A stretch of DNA of 64,000 nucleotides from Muraenolepis orangiensis (lineage: Eukaryota; Chordata; Actinopteri; Gadiformes; Muraenolepididae), in NCBI GenBank assembly GCA_027704905.1, contig CM051000.1, forward strand, positions 19,583,254 to 19,647,253, written 5' to 3'. The translations under genes were made by a program, and so were the position numbers. The notes beneath the pieces are model-generated. The model worked only from the letters and a program-made list of their open reading frames with translations. It did no database searches and was not told the origin of the DNA. Shown here in pieces: positions 63,749 through 64,000 of this stretch. Numbering within the stretch: the stretch's first letter is position 1; each line of letters starts with the position of its first letter.

Positions 63749-64000
63749 ATCAACTAACACAGAGGATATTGAGTGCACAGGGATGGCACTGATGTGCACC
63801 CCGGGTTTGTTTTTCCCTTCCTGATTCAGGAAAGGTTATGTTAAGCCACATCCTGCTTTCACACCCTGGTGGTCACAGTGGGGGGCGTGGCCAGTAGAAA
63901 CCACAGCCAGCCAATCAGCTTTGTTTACAGCTGAGCAACCTCACAGGCTTGGTTTCAGAGAGTACCTTTGTGGTCAAGGACCTGACGGCTCCGCTAAGAT
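63749..64000. other. RASGRF1 intron 4 end, no exon seen
   Basis: Unique sequence to the window edge. No splice-bounded frame resembling the IQ-motif exon is present. Confidence 0.6.

Overview
The window is vertebrate nuclear DNA, almost certainly from a teleost fish. Three genes have the intron-exon layouts and protein sequences of vertebrate ZNF710, IDH2 and TMED3. A fourth, RASGRF1, begins near the right end, and a miR-184 hairpin lies between TMED3 and RASGRF1. The interspersed repeats are of teleost type: a Tc1 element with Sleeping Beauty-like IR/DR ends, a BEL/Pao retrotransposon, LINEs of the L2/CR1 group, hAT elements, and a dispersed repeat containing CATTTAGCAGACGCTTTTAT. The window is unusually rich in long dinucleotide repeats, with more than a dozen arrays over 100 bp, mostly (CA/GT)n. 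That density is known from gadids such as Atlantic cod, so a cod-like fish is a reasonable inference but is not proven.

Layout. 1-5363: the last four exons of ZNF710 (+), encoding its C-terminal zinc fingers. 9293-17426: complete IDH2 (-), 11 exons and 471 codons, tail to tail with ZNF710. 17427-20575: a (CA)n-punctuated duplication holding a non-autonomous hAT element with a 37-bp minisatellite. 20576-22521: complete TMED3-like p24 gene (-), 3 exons and 205 codons, with a promoter carrying CRE and UPRE-like motifs. About 25417-25502: mir-184 (-). 30818-41880: a decayed BEL/Pao retrotransposon with both LTRs, a 5-bp target duplication and three younger elements nested inside (two LINEs and one hAT). 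48880-50515: a Tc1/mariner element with an uninterrupted transposase frame. 51761-61544: the first four coding exons of RASGRF1 (+), coding the N-terminal PH domain and coiled coil, with a 7.5-kb first intron full of satellites. 61815-63748: a satellite inside RASGRF1 intron 4.

The order and relative strands of ZNF710-IDH2 and of TMED3-mir184-RASGRF1 match, from memory, two blocks of human 15q25-q26 that are about 10 Mb apart in human and adjacent here.

The observations most worth following up are these. The 1.9-kb satellite in RASGRF1 intron 4 is built from about 70 perfect p53-family half-sites (RRRCATGYYY) at a 15-bp period. A (TG)n array of about 72 units occupies the position of the polypyrimidine tract at the IDH2 exon 6 acceptor. 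A hAT copy sits exactly on the inner border of the BEL 3' LTR with an intact 8-bp duplication, and contains two perfect hairpins with single-nucleotide loops. The p53-array idea is an inference from motif matching, not a demonstrated function.
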